Shown: piece by piece, positions 17,511 through 26,302 of the stretch | How the letters are laid out: every line of letters begins with the position of its first letter | Position numbering within the stretch: position 1 is the first letter of the stretch | Position numbers and translations under genes: made by a program | Origin: Haloplanus salinus | GTDB lineage: Archaea; Halobacteriota; Halobacteria; Halobacteriales; Haloferacaceae | Reading direction: 5' to 3' | DNA length: 64,000 nucleotides | Assembly (NCBI RefSeq): GCF_003336245.1 | Contig: NZ_QPHM01000001.1 | Span: forward strand, 1,900,113 to 1,964,112 | The notes under the pieces: generated by a model | What the model saw: the letters and a program-made list of their open reading frames with translations, nothing else | Told to the model about the DNA's origin: nothing | Databases searched by the model: none

Positions 17511-17630
17511 GTGAATCGGGCCGTCTCCCCCGACGACCCGGAGGGACTTATACTGTCCATCGTGGGTCGGTGCCGCCGATTCACCGGAGCGGGGTGGCGG
17601 ACGAGCGGCGAACAGCTACGATCGTCATCG

Positions 17631-18809
17631 TCAGTCGTCGGTGGCGGTCCGGCCGGAGACGCCGCTCGACTCCGGTGGCGTCTCGCCCGTCCGCGCGATG
17701 GTCGAGCCGGACTCCCCATCGAAGACGTAGCCCCGGTGGCGGTCGAGTTCGATGCCGACCCGAACGCCCTCGGACAGCCCTTCGATCGACTCCTCGACGA
17801 CGCGAATCTCGCCGATGGGTGAACCGACGTAACAGAGGCTGTTCTCGCCCATCGGCTCCACGAGGTCGAGTTCGGCGTCGAAGTCGCCGGCGCCTGCGCC
17901 GACGACGCTGAGCGCCTGCGGGCGGAACCCGACTTCCACCGCGTCCGAACTCCGCTCGTCGATGCCGGATCTGGCCTTGCGTTCGGCCTCCGAGGCGTCG
18001 TCACGCACGTCGAGGGATACGGACTGGTCCCCGAGGTCGGCGGTGACCGTCGCACCGTCGGTCTCGCCGTCCCACATGTTCATCTCCGGCATCCCGACGA
18101 AGGAGGCGACGAAGCGGTTGTTCGGCTCGCGGTACACCTCGTTCGGCGTGCCGTACTGCTCGATCTCGCCGTCGCTCATCACTGCGATCCAGTCGGAGAG
18201 CATCATCGCTTCCTCCTGGCTATGGGTGACGTAGATGACCGTCTGCCCGGTCTCCTCGACGACGCGTTTCAGCTCCTTTCGCATCCGCACCTTCAGCTTC
18301 TCGTCGAGCCCCGTCATCGGCTCGTCCATCAGGAACGCGCGCGGTTCCCTGACGATGGCGCGGGCGATGGCGATGCGCTGGCGCTGCCCCCCCGAGAGTT
18401 CCGCGGGATACTTTTCGACGAGTTCCTCGACTTCGAGGGTCGCGGCCACTTCGCGGGCCCGCTCGTAGCGCTCCCCTTTCGGAACGCCCCGCACTTTCAG
18501 CGGGTAGGCGATGTTGTCGATACACTGCATGTGTGGGTAGAGCGCGATCTCCTGGAACACCATGCTGATGTCGCGCTCCTGTGCCAGCCGATCCGACACT
18601 TCGTCCTCGTCGTAGTAGATGTTCCCCCCGGTCTGGTTCTCGAGGCCGGCGATGCAGCGAAGCGTCGTACTCTTGCCACAGCCGGAGGGGCCGAGCAGGG
18701 TCAGAAAGTCCCCGTCCGGAACCGTCAGGGTCGAGCCCTCGACTGCGACTTCTTTGCCCCTCGGTACGTCGTAGACTTTCCGCAGGTTCTCGATGCGTAT
18801 CTCAGACAT
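17631..18809 (-). CDS. ABC transporter ATPase, MalK/UgpC type
   Basis: 392 residues. Walker A is LGPSGCGKSTT, the Q-loop FQEIALYPHM, the ABC signature ELSGGQRQRIAIARA, Walker B AFLMDEPMTGLD, and the switch His is in YVTHSQEEA. The C-terminal 150 residues form the TOBE/MalK-like regulatory domain. It powers the importer encoded upstream (two permeases and a binding protein). Last gene of the operon, 48 bp after the second permease. Confidence 0.93.
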   Translation of the reverse strand: MSEIRIENLRKVYDVPRGKEVAVEGSTLTVPDGDFLTLLGPSGCGKSTTLRCIAGLENQTGGNIYYDEDEVSDRLAQERDISMVFQEIALYPHMQCIDNIAYPLKVRGVPKGERYERAREVAATLEVEELVEKYPAELSGGQRQRIAIARAIVREPRAFLMDEPMTGLDEKLKVRMRKELKRVVEETGQTVIYVTHSQEEAMMLSDWIAVMSDGEIEQYGTPNEVYREPNNRFVASFVGMPEMNMWDGETDGATVTADLGDQSVSLDVRDDASEAERKARSGIDERSSDAVEVGFRPQALSVVGAGAGDFDAELDLVEPMGENSLCYVGSPIGEIRVVEESIEGLSEGVRVGIELDRHRGYVFDGESGSTIARTGETPPESSGVSGRTATDD

Positions 18810-18857
18810 GGTCGCTCACCTCGTGTGGTCGGCCGACGATCCGGCGGGGGGTCCTGC

Positions 18858-19754
18858 TCATCCGAGACCACCCACGCTGAAGCCGCGAAGCAGGTAGCTC
18901 TGCAGGAAGTACACGAGCAGGAACGCGGGCAGCGCCATCATCACCGAGGCGCTCATGATGAGGCCCCAGTTGACGGCCTGCTGTTCGATGAACCCGAGCA
19001 TCCCGATGGGGAGTGTCTTCATCGACTCCTGAGTGAGCAGGAGGTTCGCGAACGTGAAGTCGCTCCACGAGATGGCAAACGAGAAAATCGAGACGGCGAT
19101 GATCCCCGGCAGCGCCATCGGGATGGCCACGTCGCGCATCGCTCGGAGGCGACTCGCGCCGTAGATCCAGGCGCTCTCCTCGTAGCTGATCGGCACCGTC
19201 TGGAAGAACTTCCACATCAGCCAGATGTCGAAAGGGAGCGCGTGGGCGCTGTGAGCGAGGATGATCCCCGGGTAGCTGTTCAGCAGCTGCAGGTCCCGCC
19301 AGATCATGAACATCGGCAGGGCGAGCAGGAGCGGCGGGAACATGTAGGAGAACAGCACCGACTGCGCGAGCCGTTTCTTGCCCGGGAAGCTGAACCGGGT
19401 CAGCGAGTAGCCCGCGAGCGTCGCCGAGACGACGCTGATGACCATCGTCCCCAGCGCGGCGACGATGCTGTTCAGGTAGAACCGCGCGAACGAGGTTTCC
19501 GTGAACAGCCCCGCGAAGTTCCCGAGCGTCGGGCTCCGTGGGACGAACAGGAACGTGTTCGAGAACAGCTCCAGTTCGGGCTGGATCGACGCCTTCAGCA
19601 TGACGTACGTCGGGAACCCGACGACGATCACCGTCGCCCCAACCAGGAACCTGAACAGCCACGTGCTCAGGCGTCGCTGCGTGGCGTGGGGGACGTTGCG
19701 GACGTAGTAGTCGATGAGGCGCTCGATCGGCGATTTGGACGTGGAGTAGCTCAT
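18858..19754 (-). CDS. ABC transporter permease, MalG-type
   Basis: 298 residues with six predicted membrane helices (first at FLVGATVIVVGFPTYVML). The EAA loop contacting the ATPase reads EESAWIYGASRLRAMRDVAI PMALPG, close to the consensus. It pairs with the MalF-type permease, whose stop it overlaps by 4 bases. Sugar or polyol import is expected from the family; the substrate is not determined. Confidence 0.9.
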   Translation of the reverse strand: MSYSTSKSPIERLIDYYVRNVPHATQRRLSTWLFRFLVGATVIVVGFPTYVMLKASIQPELELFSNTFLFVPRSPTLGNFAGLFTETSFARFYLNSIVAALGTMVISVVSATLAGYSLTRFSFPGKKRLAQSVLFSYMFPPLLLALPMFMIWRDLQLLNSYPGIILAHSAHALPFDIWLMWKFFQTVPISYEESAWIYGASRLRAMRDVAIPMALPGIIAVSIFSFAISWSDFTFANLLLTQESMKTLPIGMLGFIEQQAVNWGLIMSASVMMALPAFLLVYFLQSYLLRGFSVGGLG

Positions 19755-20713
19755 TCGACACGGACCTCCTGTTCGGGGTTGAACTTACCGAAGTAGACGA
19801 CGGCCCCGACGACGAGGGTCAGGAACAGCGTCGAGGCGATGGCCAGCGACTCCCCGAGTTGCCACTGGTTGAACGCCACGCGGTACGCGTACACCGGCAG
19901 CGTCGTCGTCGCCTGACTGGGGCCGCCCCGTGTCATGATCCAGATGATGTCGAACTTGTTGAACATCCAGATGCCGCGGAGCAGCACCACGAGGATTATC
20001 ATCCCCTTCAGATTGGGGAGCGTGATGTCACGGAAGCGCTGCCAGGCGTTGGCGCCGTTGACCCGCGCGGCGTCGTAGTAGCCCGACGGAATGGCCTCTA
20101 GTCGAGCGAGTGACATCATCACGACGAAGATCGACCACTTCCAACTCGCCGCGGTGATGAGCGCGTACATCGCGATGTCGGTGTTGCCGAGGAAGTTGAT
20201 CGCGCTGTCGATGATCCCGAAGCGCATCGCCAGCAGGTTGATGACGCCGTAGTTCGGGTTCATCATCCACTGGAACACGAGCCCAACGACGATGACGGGA
20301 ATGAGGTAGGGGAGCAACACGACAGCTCTGGCGAGGGCGTTCCCTCGGAACGAGCGCTGGAGGATGAGCGCGAAGACGATTCCGAGGATCCCTTGGACCG
20401 ACACGGAGCCGAAGCCGAAGATCACTGACTTGACCACCGCGGACCAGTAGAAGCCGTCCTCGAGGAAGATGTGTCGGTAGTTCCCGACCGCCGCCCACTC
20501 CCACACCGGATTGAAGGCGTTGATGGAGAAGAGACTCCCCGCCAGCGCCCACACGATGGGGAAGACGGCGATGAACAGGAACAGGAGCATGACCGGCGAG
20601 AGGCTTCCATATCCGAGGAACGTCTCGTTCTCCAGCAGGTCGCTGAACCGGTCACGCAGCGTCGACTCTTCGGCCGGCGCCTCGACACTGCTCGTCGGCG
20701 TGGCCTCGCCCAT
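19751..20713 (-). CDS. ABC transporter permease, MalF-type
   Basis: 320 residues, about six membrane helices, first at LSPVMLLFLFIAVFPIVWAL. The EAA loop is YYDAARVNGANAWQRFRDIT LPNL. It is the first permease of the importer, 32 bp after the binding-protein gene, and overlaps the second permease by 4 bases. The N-terminal 30 residues are cytosolic and acidic, as in other haloarchaeal members. Confidence 0.9.
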   Translation of the reverse strand: MGEATPTSSVEAPAEESTLRDRFSDLLENETFLGYGSLSPVMLLFLFIAVFPIVWALAGSLFSINAFNPVWEWAAVGNYRHIFLEDGFYWSAVVKSVIFGFGSVSVQGILGIVFALILQRSFRGNALARAVVLLPYLIPVIVVGLVFQWMMNPNYGVINLLAMRFGIIDSAINFLGNTDIAMYALITAASWKWSIFVVMMSLARLEAIPSGYYDAARVNGANAWQRFRDITLPNLKGMIILVVLLRGIWMFNKFDIIWIMTRGGPSQATTTLPVYAYRVAFNQWQLGESLAIASTLFLTLVVGAVVYFGKFNPEQEVRVE

Positions 20714-20745
20714 CTACGCCCACCTCCCTGAACTCTTTCGGATCA

Positions 20746-22161
20746 TCACTGTTCGAAGTTGGCCATGACCTCTCGGGAGCGGTCCCCGGCCTGATCGATC
20801 GCCTCGTCGATGCTCATGTCCCCGTGCAGGTAGTTGAACAGCATGTTGCCGAACGTCGACTCGGAGAACACCGGCGAGGCCAGCGCGTTGTTGGGGTCCG
20901 TCTCGCCCACGAGCGTCTTCGCGGTTTCGACCATCTTCACCACGTCCTCGATGCGGATGTGGTCGTTCGGCCGCACCCACGTGTCGATGAACTCGTTGTC
21001 GAGGAACTCCTCGTCGTCGACGGCCGCTGGGAACGGCGGCAGGTTGTGTAGCGGCGCGATGTGCAGCAGTTCGTACAGCGGCTCGGGCCGGGACATGAAC
21101 TGTACGAACTCCCGAGCGCCCTCCTTGTTGTCCGCAGCGTCGAACATGACCCAGCCCTCCGAGAAAGCCTGGTGGCTCTGCTCCGCGTTCGACGGCGGAT
21201 GCATGAGGCCGGTATCCTCGGCGACGGCCTCGTTGTTCGACACCGCTTGCTGGAGCGGCCGCGCGCCGAAGTACTTCACTTCGTTCACCTGTTCGGACCA
21301 GTACGACTCGATCTGTGGGCCGTAGCCGTAGCCCGACCCATCGACGGAAACGTCGTTGAGCTGGCCGATGTACTCCATGACCTCTTTGGTGAGTTCGCGG
21401 TTCTCCCCCTGGTCCATCACGATTTCGACAGTGTCGTCGTTGCGCTCGAAGATCCGACCACCGTTCTGGAACATGTGGTCGATGTAGTACTCGGTGGCCA
21501 TCAGGGTCTGTCCGGCCGGGACGCAGGTCCCACGGCGTTCGCCGACGCCATCGGTCGCCTGGACGCCCTCCAAGAACTCGTCCCACGTCGGTTCGCGCGG
21601 CGTCATGCCGGCTTCCTCTTCCCACGTACTCACGCGGTACCAGTCCATCGTCATGTTGACCCAGATGGGCACGACGTATTGGTTGCCCTGTAATTCGAAG
21701 AGGAAGTCCTCGTTGAAGTCGTAGCCGTACAGCTCTTCCATCCAACTCGCCTGGTCGCTCAGGTCCGCGAGCACGCCCTGGAGTGCCAGCCCGCCACCTT
21801 TCTCCGGTGCCGTCGTCGTCAGCTCCGGCGGGTCACCGGCCTGCAGCAGCCGCGAGATGCGAGCCGACTGACTCGATCCGACGCCGACGAACTCCAGTCG
21901 GACGCCGTAGCCAGTCTCCTCGCTGAACCGCTCCGCCCACTTCTGGTAGTACTGTTTGAACGCGGAACTGTTCTCCGCGGAGAGGAAGTGGACTTCTCCC
22001 TTGTCGCCAGAAATCGTTCGCTCTTCGCCGGCGGACGTTCCGCCGCCGCCGTCACCGCCACCGCCACCGCCACCGCTGCCACCCGAACAACCGGCCAAGG
22101 TGGTCGTTGCCGCTGCCGCTACCCCTGCTCGCTTGAGAAACCGCCGTCGATTCTCATCCAT
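20746..22161 (-). CDS. ABC transporter substrate-binding lipoprotein
   Basis: 471 residues from ATG 22161. The leader NRRRFLKRAGVAAAATTTLAGC combines a twin-arginine signal and lipobox, so the protein is exported folded and anchored outside the cell; a Gly-rich linker follows. The mature part has the fold of family 1 extracellular solute-binding proteins (for example GDPPELTTTAPEKGGGLALQ and GWVMFDAADNKEGAREFVQF). It delivers a sugar-like ligand to the permeases. An upstream ATG at 22176 would place five extra residues before the signal and would fall within the likely promoter start region. Confidence 0.9.
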   Translation of the reverse strand: MDENRRRFLKRAGVAAAATTTLAGCSGGSGGGGGGGDGGGGTSAGEERTISGDKGEVHFLSAENSSAFKQYYQKWAERFSEETGYGVRLEFVGVGSSQSARISRLLQAGDPPELTTTAPEKGGGLALQGVLADLSDQASWMEELYGYDFNEDFLFELQGNQYVVPIWVNMTMDWYRVSTWEEEAGMTPREPTWDEFLEGVQATDGVGERRGTCVPAGQTLMATEYYIDHMFQNGGRIFERNDDTVEIVMDQGENRELTKEVMEYIGQLNDVSVDGSGYGYGPQIESYWSEQVNEVKYFGARPLQQAVSNNEAVAEDTGLMHPPSNAEQSHQAFSEGWVMFDAADNKEGAREFVQFMSRPEPLYELLHIAPLHNLPPFPAAVDDEEFLDNEFIDTWVRPNDHIRIEDVVKMVETAKTLVGETDPNNALASPVFSESTFGNMLFNYLHGDMSIDEAIDQAGDRSREVMANFEQ

Positions 22162-22178
22162 GGCATTACACCACATTC

Positions 22179-22204
22179 GTCATGTTATTACCTGACATAT
22201 AAAC
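22179..22204 (-). promoter_or_regulatory. TATA box and inverted-repeat operator of the ABC operon
   Basis: On the reverse strand a TATA element TTTATAT (22197-22203) lies about 39 nt before the ATG at 22161. Directly downstream is an inverted repeat GTCATGT-TATT-ACCTGAC (22179-22196; arms of 7 with one mismatch). Its place between TATA box and start of transcription is where an archaeal repressor would act. It is not the TACT-N-GAGTA-like motif expected for TrmB. Confidence 0.5.
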
Positions 22205-22290
22205 ATTTAGTTTGATTGGATATTCGAGACGGCCGTCCGCGGCCGAGGCGTTCCCCCGCGTTTATGCGCCGCTCGTTCCTACGTGGCGGT

Positions 22291-22770
22291 ATGGCTGTCT
22301 ACCAACGGCGGACGCGGGTCGCCGCGCCGCTTCCCGAGGTGTGGGAGTTCCACTCCCGCGTGCGCGGGCTGGAGGCGTTGACCCCCGGATGGATGAACCT
22401 CCGCGTCGAGTCCGTCACCGGTCCGGACGGCGACCCCGACCCCGGGATTCTGGAGGCTGGTTCGCGCATCGACGCGTCGATGCGGCCGTTCGGCGTCGGC
22501 CCTCGCCAGCGGTGGACCTCGGTCATCACCGCGCGCGAACGCGAGGACGGGTCCGCGTACTTCCGCGACGAGATGGAGGGCGGCCCGTTCCGCCGCTGGG
22601 AGCACACCCACCGTTTTTTCGCCGACGGCTCGGAGACGGTCGTCGACGACCGCGTGGTCTACGCTCTGCCGTTCGGGGCGGTGGGCGAGGCAGCGAGTCG
22701 ACTCGCCCGGGTCGGCTTCGAACCGATGTTCCGCTACCGACACCGGCGGACCCGCGCGCTGCTGGAGTGA
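22291..22770 (+). CDS. SRPBCC/START-like ligand-binding protein
   Basis: 159 residues. The pattern VYQRRTRVAAPLPEVWEFHS, a central beta sheet, FRRWEHTHRFFADGSETVVD and a long C-terminal helix fits the polyketide-cyclase/CoxG (SRPBCC) hydrophobic-pocket fold. Ligand unknown. The start at 22291 is chosen because upstream in-frame residues are basic and unlike the family; a TATA-like CGTTTATGCG at 22259-22268 is 25-30 nt before it. Confidence 0.8.
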   Translation: MAVYQRRTRVAAPLPEVWEFHSRVRGLEALTPGWMNLRVESVTGPDGDPDPGILEAGSRIDASMRPFGVGPRQRWTSVITAREREDGSAYFRDEMEGGPFRRWEHTHRFFADGSETVVDDRVVYALPFGAVGEAASRLARVGFEPMFRYRHRRTRALLE

Positions 22771-22890
22771 GCCTTCGACAGCGGTGCGTGTAACTGTGTC
22801 CCGGCGTGCCGCCGCCCGTACTCGGCAACACGCCGGCGGTGGCCTCGGCTTCCAACAATCACTATGAGGACGGCGCCCCAACCGCCATCC

Positions 22891-23295
22891 ATGGACGTGG
22901 ACGTCGTCGACATGGATCACGTCGCGCTCCGCGTGAGCGACATCGACCGTGCCCTCGAATTCTATCACGACCTGCTGGGTATGTCGGTTCGTGACCGTGG
23001 GCGATTCGAGGCCGACGAGGTACCGTACGTCGCCGTCGTCGCTGGCGGTCGCCACCTCCATCTCGTCCCGAGCGACGACGACGTCGACGTTGGCGGGGAA
23101 CACGTCTGTCTCCTCCTCCGCTCCGACGGCACGGGGACCCGTGCGGAACTCGATGCCCTCCTCGACGAACTTCGGGACGCCGGCGTCGAGGTCGAAGCCG
23201 GAGAGCCACACGAGCGCTACGGCGCCTACGGCCGCGATTGGGCCGCGTACGTGCGCGACCCCGACGGGCGACGTGTCGAACTCAAACTGCACTGA
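22891..23295 (+). CDS. VOC/glyoxalase-family protein
   Basis: 134 residues, two beta-alpha-beta3 repeats of the vicinal oxygen chelate fold. The opening VDMDHVALRVSDIDRALEFY carries the first metal His; later ligands may be HLHLVPS and the Glu in GRRVELKLH. The Tyr-Gly-Arg-Asp block before DPDGRRVEL is typical. Could be a lactoylglutathione-lyase-like or dioxygenase enzyme; substrate unknown. The start at 22891 is preferred to 22864, since the added residues are not family-like. Confidence 0.8.
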   Translation: MDVDVVDMDHVALRVSDIDRALEFYHDLLGMSVRDRGRFEADEVPYVAVVAGGRHLHLVPSDDDVDVGGEHVCLLLRSDGTGTRAELDALLDELRDAGVEVEAGEPHERYGAYGRDWAAYVRDPDGRRVELKLH

Positions 23296-23335
23296 CTGGG
23301 GAGTCGCGACCCCACGCCGTCGTCCCGGCCACCGC

Positions 23336-24298
23336 TCACCCGTCGACACGGTGGTCGGCGGCGGTGAGGTAGATTCCGGCGAGGACGACGGCCCCTCCGA
23401 GAAGGGTGCCGACGCTCGGCGTCTCGGCCAAGAGCAGCACCGCTAGGACCGCGCTCCCGATAGGTTCGCCGAGCAGCGAGACGCTCACGACGTGAGATTC
23501 GACGTGACCGAGTGCCCAGTTGATGACGGTGTGACCGAACACGCCGGGACCGAGCGCCATGCCCGCAAAGAGGAGCCACTCGTGACGTGGATACGTGAAG
23601 AGGACGGTCCCGCGCCCGACGGCAGCGATAAGCAACACCAGCGCACAGACGGTGTAGACGACCGTCACGTACGGGAGGACGCCGAGCCGCCGCCGGAGCG
23701 AACGGCCGGCGAGGTAGTAGCCCGCGACGGCGACGGCAGCGACGAGCGCGAGTAAGTTGCCGTACTGCGTACCGACGGCGGCGCCCGTCGCCGCGACGGC
23801 CGGATCGACCGCCGCCCGGATCGACGGCGCGAACGACAGGCCGACCATCCCGAGCATCGCGAGGGCGATCCCCAACGCACCCCGCCGACTCACGCGTTCG
23901 TCGAGGAGGACCCACGCGCCGACGGCGACGAAGGCCGGCTGCGCTTGGACGAGCGTCACGCTCGCGGCGACGGTGGTATGATCGAGGCTCTCGAACCACG
24001 TCACGAAGTGGACCGCGAGGGCGACGCCGGCGGCGACGGCGACGACGCCGTCACGGCGCTCGATACCGCCGATCGACGCTCGACGGCGGGCGGCGAACGG
24101 TACCAGCGCGCCCACGGTGAACGACACCCGGTACAGCGCCTTGATCACGTTCGGCGCGTCGCTCCAGCGGACCAGAATGGCGCTCGTGCTGATCGCCAGC
24201 ACCGCGACGCCGAGGGCGAGGATCGGTGGGACGAGGGGGTCGTCGGACGCGGACACACGCCACCGGTCGTCGGGCGGCGGCTTACCGATGTCGACCAC
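23336..24298 (-). CDS. EamA/DMT-superfamily transporter
   Basis: 320 residues with ten hydrophobic segments in two EamA repeats (for example ILALGVAVLAISTSAILV and LLGGAVVLAGIYLTA at the ends). The Glu-Pro pair near the end of each repeat (LLGEPIGSAVLAVLLLAE) is typical. Members export or import metabolites and amino acids; the substrate here is unknown. Divergent from the DUF3311-symporter pair across a 115-bp region with an inverted repeat. Confidence 0.85.
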   Translation of the reverse strand: MVDIGKPPPDDRWRVSASDDPLVPPILALGVAVLAISTSAILVRWSDAPNVIKALYRVSFTVGALVPFAARRRASIGGIERRDGVVAVAAGVALAVHFVTWFESLDHTTVAASVTLVQAQPAFVAVGAWVLLDERVSRRGALGIALAMLGMVGLSFAPSIRAAVDPAVAATGAAVGTQYGNLLALVAAVAVAGYYLAGRSLRRRLGVLPYVTVVYTVCALVLLIAAVGRGTVLFTYPRHEWLLFAGMALGPGVFGHTVINWALGHVESHVVSVSLLGEPIGSAVLAVLLLAETPSVGTLLGGAVVLAGIYLTAADHRVDG

Positions 24299-24337
24299 AG
24301 GTCGAACGCTATCGGTTCGTGCGTTCGGATTATCGAA

Positions 24338-24351
24338 GAAGAAAATTCTTC
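24338..24351. promoter_or_regulatory. Inverted repeat in divergent promoter region
   Basis: GAAGAA-AA-TTCTTC is a perfect 6-2-6 inverted repeat in the AT-rich 115-bp gap between the EamA transporter and the DUF3311/symporter pair. A related half-site, GAAGAATTATTC, lies at 24364-24375. They are candidate binding sites for a regulator of one or both transport genes; there is no direct proof. Confidence 0.35.
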
Positions 24352-24413
24352 AAAGAGCGCTAGGAAGAATTATTCGGCATCATTTACGTAGTTGGAGACA
24401 CGAGTGTACTCCG

Positions 24414-24656
24414 ATGACGCGCTCGATACGCGATTGGCTATGGGTACTGGTCTTTGCGGTGCTCATCACGTTCTCGGTCCCCTGGTTCCTCTGGGGGTCG
24501 TCGACGGTCGTCGCCGGCCTGCCGGCGTGGCTGTGGTGGCACGTCGGCTGGATGTGCGTGGCGTCCGTCGTCTTCGCACTGTTCGCCCGAACGGGGTGGG
24601 ATCGGCTGATGGGCGTCGATACGGACGCCGGCTTCGCGGCCGGGGGTGACCCGTGA
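24414..24656 (+). CDS. DUF3311 small membrane protein
   Basis: 80 residues with two membrane helices (LWVLVFAVLITFSVPWFLWG and HVGWMCVASVVFALFA). DUF3311 proteins occur as partners of sodium:solute symporters; the next gene is such a symporter and overlaps by 4 bases (GTGA). It may be an accessory subunit that stabilises or tunes the symporter. Confidence 0.85.
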   Translation: MTRSIRDWLWVLVFAVLITFSVPWFLWGSSTVVAGLPAWLWWHVGWMCVASVVFALFARTGWDRLMGVDTDAGFAAGGDP

Positions 24657-26149
24657 CGCTCCAACCGCTCGGCATCGTCGTCGCCTACCTCCTGTTGGCG
24701 CTCGGCGTCGGCTTTCTCGCCTACCGCGTCGGCGGGTCGGACGCCGAGGATTTCTATCTCGCCAGCCGGACGCTCGGGACCCTCGTACTTCTCTTTACAA
24801 CCTTCGCGACCCTGCTCTCCGCGTTTACGTTCTTCGGCGGTCCGAACCTCGCGTATGCGGCGGGGCCGGAGTGGATCCTAGTGATGGGGCTGATGGACGG
24901 CATCCTCTTTGCCGTCCTCTGGTACGTCATCGGCTACCGGCAGTGGCTCATCGGCCGTGCCCGCGAGTACGTCACCCTCGGCGAGATGCTCGGGGACCGG
25001 TTCGGGTCGCCCCTGTTGCGTTCGCTAGTCGCGGGCGTCAGCCTCCTCTGGCTCTTCCCGTACGTCATGCTCCAGCAGATGGGTGCCGGCGAGGCGCTCC
25101 GAGGACTGACCGCCGGCGCCGTTCCCTACTGGGGCGGCGCCGCGCTCATCACCGTCTTCATGATCGTCTACGTGATGCTCGCGGGGCTCCGCGGCGTCGC
25201 GTGGACCGACACCCTCCAGGGCCTGTTCATGCTTTCGGTGCTCTGGGTCGCCGTCGTCTGGGTCGTCGGCGCCGTCGGCGGCGTCGACGCCGCGACTGCG
25301 GGGATGACCGCGGCCAACCCCGACTTCGCCGCGCTCGGCGGCGGCCTCTACTCCCCACAGTTCATCATCTCGTCGGCGGTCACCATCGCCTTCGGCGTCA
25401 CCATGTTCCCACAGATCAACCAGCGCTTCTTCGTCGCAAGGTCGGCGACGGTGCTGAAACGCTCGTTCGCCCTCTGGCCGGTGCTCGTTCTCCTCCTTTT
25501 CGTCCCCGCGTTCATGCTCGGGGCGTGGGCGGTCGGCCTCCCGATCGAGGTGCCCGAGGGTGCGAACGTCCTCTCCGTCCTGCTCGCCGAGTACACGCCG
25601 ACGTGGTTCGCCGCGCTCGTCGTCGCCGGCGCGATGGCCGCGATGATGTCCTCCTCGGACTCGATGCTGCTGTCGGGGTCCTCGTACTTCACCCGTGACC
25701 TCTACCGCCCGCTCGTGCGACCGGACGCGAGCGACCGCCGCGAGGCGTGGATCGCCCGGATCGGCGTCGCCGTCTTCGCGACCCTCGCGTTCGTCGCCAG
25801 CCTCACCCGTCCCGGGACGCTCATCGAAGTCGGCGACACCGCCTTCTCCGGCTTCGCCCTTCTGGCTCCGCCGGTCATGATCGCGCTCTACCGGGACGCG
25901 ACCACCCGTGACGGCATGCTCGTCGGCGTCGCCGTCCCGCAGATGCTCTACCTCCTGCACGTCCTCGTCCCCGCGACGTCGGTTCGGGTCGCCGGCACGA
26001 GCGTCGAACTCCTCGCCCGAACGTACGGCGGGTGGGACGTGGCGCTCGCGTTCATGCTCCTCGGGGCCGTCCTCACCGTCGGCGTCTCCGCCCTCTCCTC
26101 CCAGTCGTTCGGCGAGGACGCGGAGCGATTCGCCGTCGGCGGCGACTAA
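24653..26149 (+). CDS. Sodium:solute symporter (SSS family)
   Basis: 498 residues from a GTG start overlapping the DUF3311 stop. About 13 membrane helices; the family core is evident in FGGPNLAYAAGPEWILVMGL, AGLRGVAWTDTLQGLFML and AAMMSSSDSMLLSGSSYFTR, the latter being the conserved helix with paired serines that bind Na+. Substrate could be an organic acid, proline-like or sugar-like solute and is not settled by sequence alone. The GTG is favoured because it is the coupling overlap and matches the usual N-terminus. Confidence 0.9.
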   Translation: MTLQPLGIVVAYLLLALGVGFLAYRVGGSDAEDFYLASRTLGTLVLLFTTFATLLSAFTFFGGPNLAYAAGPEWILVMGLMDGILFAVLWYVIGYRQWLIGRAREYVTLGEMLGDRFGSPLLRSLVAGVSLLWLFPYVMLQQMGAGEALRGLTAGAVPYWGGAALITVFMIVYVMLAGLRGVAWTDTLQGLFMLSVLWVAVVWVVGAVGGVDAATAGMTAANPDFAALGGGLYSPQFIISSAVTIAFGVTMFPQINQRFFVARSATVLKRSFALWPVLVLLLFVPAFMLGAWAVGLPIEVPEGANVLSVLLAEYTPTWFAALVVAGAMAAMMSSSDSMLLSGSSYFTRDLYRPLVRPDASDRREAWIARIGVAVFATLAFVASLTRPGTLIEVGDTAFSGFALLAPPVMIALYRDATTRDGMLVGVAVPQMLYLLHVLVPATSVRVAGTSVELLARTYGGWDVALAFMLLGAVLTVGVSALSSQSFGEDAERFAVGGD

Positions 26150-26302
26150 CCCCGCGTCGGAAAGCCCCCCTGCCCCCACGCCGCCCGTTCCCTTCGAGCG
26201 ACGCTCCCGACGGCGGCCCCGACGACGCCGAGGCGGACGTGGCGGAACCGGACGGAATTCGGCGCGGGATGCCGACCGAACCGGCTTACGCGGACGAGCA
26301 GT

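Noticed and set aside
18222..19796. 524-codon forward ORF across the ABC operon
   Set aside because: Antisense to the ATPase and permease genes; it is His/Arg/Glu-rich shadow sequence.
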